From assembly GCA_963778465.1 (NCBI GenBank), contig CAVZUK010000002.1, positions 1,116,001 to 1,180,000 on the forward strand: 64,000 bases of DNA. The letters are read 5' to 3'. A program made the translations under genes and the position numbers. Origin of the DNA: CAVZBW01 sp963778465 (GTDB taxonomy: Bacteria > Actinomycetota > Acidimicrobiia > Acidimicrobiales > RAAP-2). This document shows, piece after piece, positions 61,925 through 64,000 of this stretch. The stretch's first letter is position 1. The number at the start of each line of letters is the position of its first letter. The notes under the pieces are model-generated. The model worked only from the letters and a program-made list of their open reading frames with translations. It ran no database searches and had not been told where the DNA came from.

Positions 61925-62413
61925 ATGACCGCGGGCCAACCCGGTCCCGAGGGTGCCCCGCAACCCACTCCGGCCCGCAAGGACATGTCCCGATGGCTGG
62001 GCGACGGCGGCATGCCGATCATCGGTCTCGTCGGGGCGTCGCTCGAGGACTACGGCGTCGACGGTGAGGACCTCGGCTGGGTGAGCGGATCCCTCTGCCC
62101 GACCGAGATCGCCTGCAATCCGCACGGCGTCGTCCAGGCCGGCGTCCACTCGTTGCTGCTCGACGCGTGCATGAACTTCGCCATCAACGCGGCGCTCTCC
62201 GGAGGGGATCGCACCCGGGCGACGCTCGAGCTCAAGACGGAGACGATGCGTCCGGCCCTCCGCGGCGATCGGTACCGGCTGCGAGGGGAGGTGGTCCGTC
62301 TGGCCCGCCAGGTCGCCTACGGGGAGGCCACCGTCCGGGGCGCCTCCGACGAGATCGTCAGCCGGGCGACGGGCACCTTCCTCTTGCACCGCCACGGCGG
62401 CGCCCGGTCCTAG
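61925..62413 (+). CDS. Hotdog-fold thioesterase (PaaI family)
   Basis: A 162-residue hotdog-fold protein. NPHGVVQAGVHSLLLDACM near residue 60 is the HGG-like active region, and TLELKTETMRPALRGD near residue 100 gives the beta sheet. It would hydrolyse an acyl-CoA. It starts four bases after the second dehydrogenase and is the last gene of the operon. Confidence 0.85.
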   Translation: MTAGQPGPEGAPQPTPARKDMSRWLGDGGMPIIGLVGASLEDYGVDGEDLGWVSGSLCPTEIACNPHGVVQAGVHSLLLDACMNFAINAALSGGDRTRATLELKTETMRPALRGDRYRLRGEVVRLARQVAYGEATVRGASDEIVSRATGTFLLHRHGGARS

Positions 62414-62423
62414 CGCCTCTCCA

Positions 62424-64000
62424 TCAGCGCCGCCCCCGGGCCGATCCGGGCACGCTTTCCGACCCTACCCTGCCGCCGGCACCGGCCGTGCCCCCCGCTC
62501 CTGCCGTGCCCTCGGGTCCGGCGAGTGCCCCCATCCGATCGATCGCCATGGCCCGGAAGCGATCGATCGACGCCTGCTTGACGGACTCGTAGCCCCGGAC
62601 CTCGTCGGTCAGGGCGGCCACGGCGACGACGCAGTCGACGGTCTCGGGCCCGAGGTGCCGGAGGGCCTCGCCGACGAGCACCTGGTAGTCGTCGATGAGC
62701 GCCCGCTCCGTCCGGCGCATCGCCGCGCGCCCAAAGGGATCGAGCGACGTCCCGCGCAACCGCCGCGACGCCCGCAGCGCCTTGAGGACCGGTTGCTCGA
62801 GGCGACCCAGGTCGATCTTCCGGCGAAGCCCGAGCGCCCGCAGCGAGGGCGGGTGCAGCTGCACGCGGGTACGCGCGACGGGGCCGAGCTCCGCCTCGAG
62901 CCGAGCCCGCTCGTCGGGATCGAGGTGCAGGCGCGCCACCTCGTACTCGTCCTTGTACGCCATCAGCTTGTGCAGCCCGCGGGCAAACGCCGTGGTGACC
63001 GGCATCCGATCGTCCGGGCATCGGGCGGACTCGACGGCCGCCACCCGCAACGACGCCGTGACGAAGCGCCGGCCGTAGGCGACGTTCTGGTAGTCGACGA
63101 GGTCGGCGGCGCGATCGGCGAGGAGGTCCGCCACCGGCCGCGGAAGCGCGGTCGCGTCGAGATCGCGGAGCAACCGGGCCGCCCGGCGGCGGACCTCGGG
63201 TGGGGGGCCCTTCGGGCTGGTCGGCCCCTCCAGCGCCGTCTGCACCGCGTCGGGATCGACCACGGCGGCCCGGCCCCATCGAAACGCCGCGGTGTTCTCC
63301 TCCACCGCGACGCCGTTCAGGGCGATGGCGCGCTCGAGGGAACGGGCCGTCACCGGGAGGCGTCCGAGCTGCAACGCTGCGCCCAGGAGCACGACGTTGG
63401 CGGCGAGGTGGTCGTCGGAGACGTGCTCGGCGATCCACTGGGCGTCTACATAGCGGTTGTCCGCCTGCCGGGTCCTCCCGTCGATCCTTGCGGCGATCGA
63501 TGCCATCTCGGGCCAGGCGCTCCGGGGGTCCGTCAGCATCGTTGCGGTCTGGACCCTGGACGTGCTCACGACGGCGACGGTGCGCTCCGGGTCGGCCAGC
63601 TCGAGCGCGGCCGGTTCGGAGGCGCCGAGCAGGTCCATACCGAGGAGGAGGTCGACGCTTCCGACGGTCGCTCGGACCGACCCCCGGACGGGGCGCGAGG
63701 CGATGCGGACGTCGGAGATGACGGGCCCACCCTTTTGCGCCAGGCCCGTCTGGTCGACGCTGGCCGCCTGCAGTCCGTCGAGGTGCGCCCCCATCTGGAG
63801 GATCCGCGAGACGGTCAGGACGCCGGTGCCGCCGATGCCGGGCATGTGGACGAGCACCTCTGCGCCGTGGTCGACCTCGGGCGGTTCGGGGAGGGCGACG
63901 GGTGGGCTCGGCGCGGGGCCGCTCCGGGTCCTCCCCTCGGGCTTCACGATCACCTCGACGAACGACGGGCAGTCGCCGAGGAGGCACGAGTAGTCCTGGT
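62424..64000 (-). CDS. Indolepyruvate:ferredoxin oxidoreductase-like protein, partial
   Basis: The C-terminal 525 residues of a larger 2-oxoacid:ferredoxin oxidoreductase; the gene continues past the window end, where the frame reads QDYSCLLGDCPSFVEV with cysteines of a [4Fe-4S] site. Inside the window MPGIGGTGVLTVSRILQMGA opens the gamma (pyruvate ferredoxin oxidoreductase) domain, with VDQTGLAQKGGPVISDVRI following. The remainder is the long C-terminal domain of the fused indolepyruvate type. It oxidatively decarboxylates aryl or branched 2-oxoacids to acyl-CoA. Convergent with the thioesterase, gap 10 bases. Confidence 0.85.
   Translation of the reverse strand, partial: QDYSCLLGDCPSFVEVIVKPEGRTRSGPAPSPPVALPEPPEVDHGAEVLVHMPGIGGTGVLTVSRILQMGAHLDGLQAASVDQTGLAQKGGPVISDVRIASRPVRGSVRATVGSVDLLLGMDLLGASEPAALELADPERTVAVVSTSRVQTATMLTDPRSAWPEMASIAARIDGRTRQADNRYVDAQWIAEHVSDDHLAANVVLLGAALQLGRLPVTARSLERAIALNGVAVEENTAAFRWGRAAVVDPDAVQTALEGPTSPKGPPPEVRRRAARLLRDLDATALPRPVADLLADRAADLVDYQNVAYGRRFVTASLRVAAVESARCPDDRMPVTTAFARGLHKLMAYKDEYEVARLHLDPDERARLEAELGPVARTRVQLHPPSLRALGLRRKIDLGRLEQPVLKALRASRRLRGTSLDPFGRAAMRRTERALIDDYQVLVGEALRHLGPETVDCVVAVAALTDEVRGYESVKQASIDRFRAMAIDRMGALAGPEGTAGAGGTAGAGGRVGSESVPGSARGRR

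Overview
The window reads as chromosome of a high-GC actinobacterium. The outer parts are very GC-rich, GTG and TTG starts are common, genes often overlap by four bases, and the content is typical of the group: a mycofactocin cluster, an F420-type (DDN-like) reductase, many short-chain dehydrogenases, and acyl-CoA catabolism. No ribosomal RNA or core marker is present, so I do not name a genus. Single-base frameshifts in three genes suggest an assembly with residual indels, or local gene decay.

Layout. (1) 0-9 kb: two dehydrogenase/epimerase genes, then the mycofactocin locus. The regulator mftR is divergent from mftA, a fused mftB-mftC, mftD, mftE, a mycofactocin-type SDR and the glycosyltransferase mftF. 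MftA is the 45-residue precursor ending in Gly-Val-Tyr. MftB/C modify its C-terminal Val-Tyr, MftE releases the core, MftD oxidises it and MftF glycosylates it; the SDR is a likely client enzyme. (2) 8.8-14.3 kb, minus strand: a tightly coupled catabolic operon (class II aldolase, amidohydrolase, SDR, enoyl-CoA hydratase, acyl-CoA synthetase, small protein), divergent from a further SDR. (3) 15.3-24.2 kb: a lower-GC mobile zone with a tRNA-Arg(CCU), an IS481-family element, two decayed tyrosine-recombinase ends, an ECF sigma factor with a membrane partner, and a tandem pair of small secreted paralogues. (4) 24.7-30.2 kb: a sulfotransferase, DUF1214-type protein and CmcJ-like oxygenase transcribed away from a TetR gene; the gap between them holds two copies of TTTACA-N14-TGTAAA. 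Another small protein and a second TetR follow. (5) 30.6-38.8 kb: a seven-gene plus-strand operon, amidohydrolase / substrate-binding protein / LivH / LivM-LivG fusion / LivF / nitroreductase / second amidohydrolase. It looks like an uptake and breakdown system for one unknown amide or aromatic-acid compound.

(6) 39-53 kb: very GC-rich chromosome with a HAD protein, a secreted repeat protein, a frameshifted PPK2, a truncated ABC-2 permease, an EamA transporter, a YihY/BrkB protein, SDRs, an SGNH lipase, a VOC protein, a LytR_C protein, a Tat-exported phospholipase C-like enzyme and an F420-type reductase. (7) 53.2-62.4 kb: an ABC exporter divergent from a TetR gene, then a fatty-acid-type operon (enoyl-CoA hydratase, SDR, thiolase, MarR, two acyl-CoA dehydrogenases, hotdog thioesterase). 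There is a perfect palindrome in front of the thiolase. The window ends inside an indolepyruvate:ferredoxin oxidoreductase-like gene.

The most notable items are the MftB-MftC fusion, the amidohydrolase-bracketed transporter operon with its LivM-LivG fusion, the duplicated TetR-type operator by the sulfotransferase/CmcJ cluster, and the tRNA-Arg integration zone with recombinase remains.
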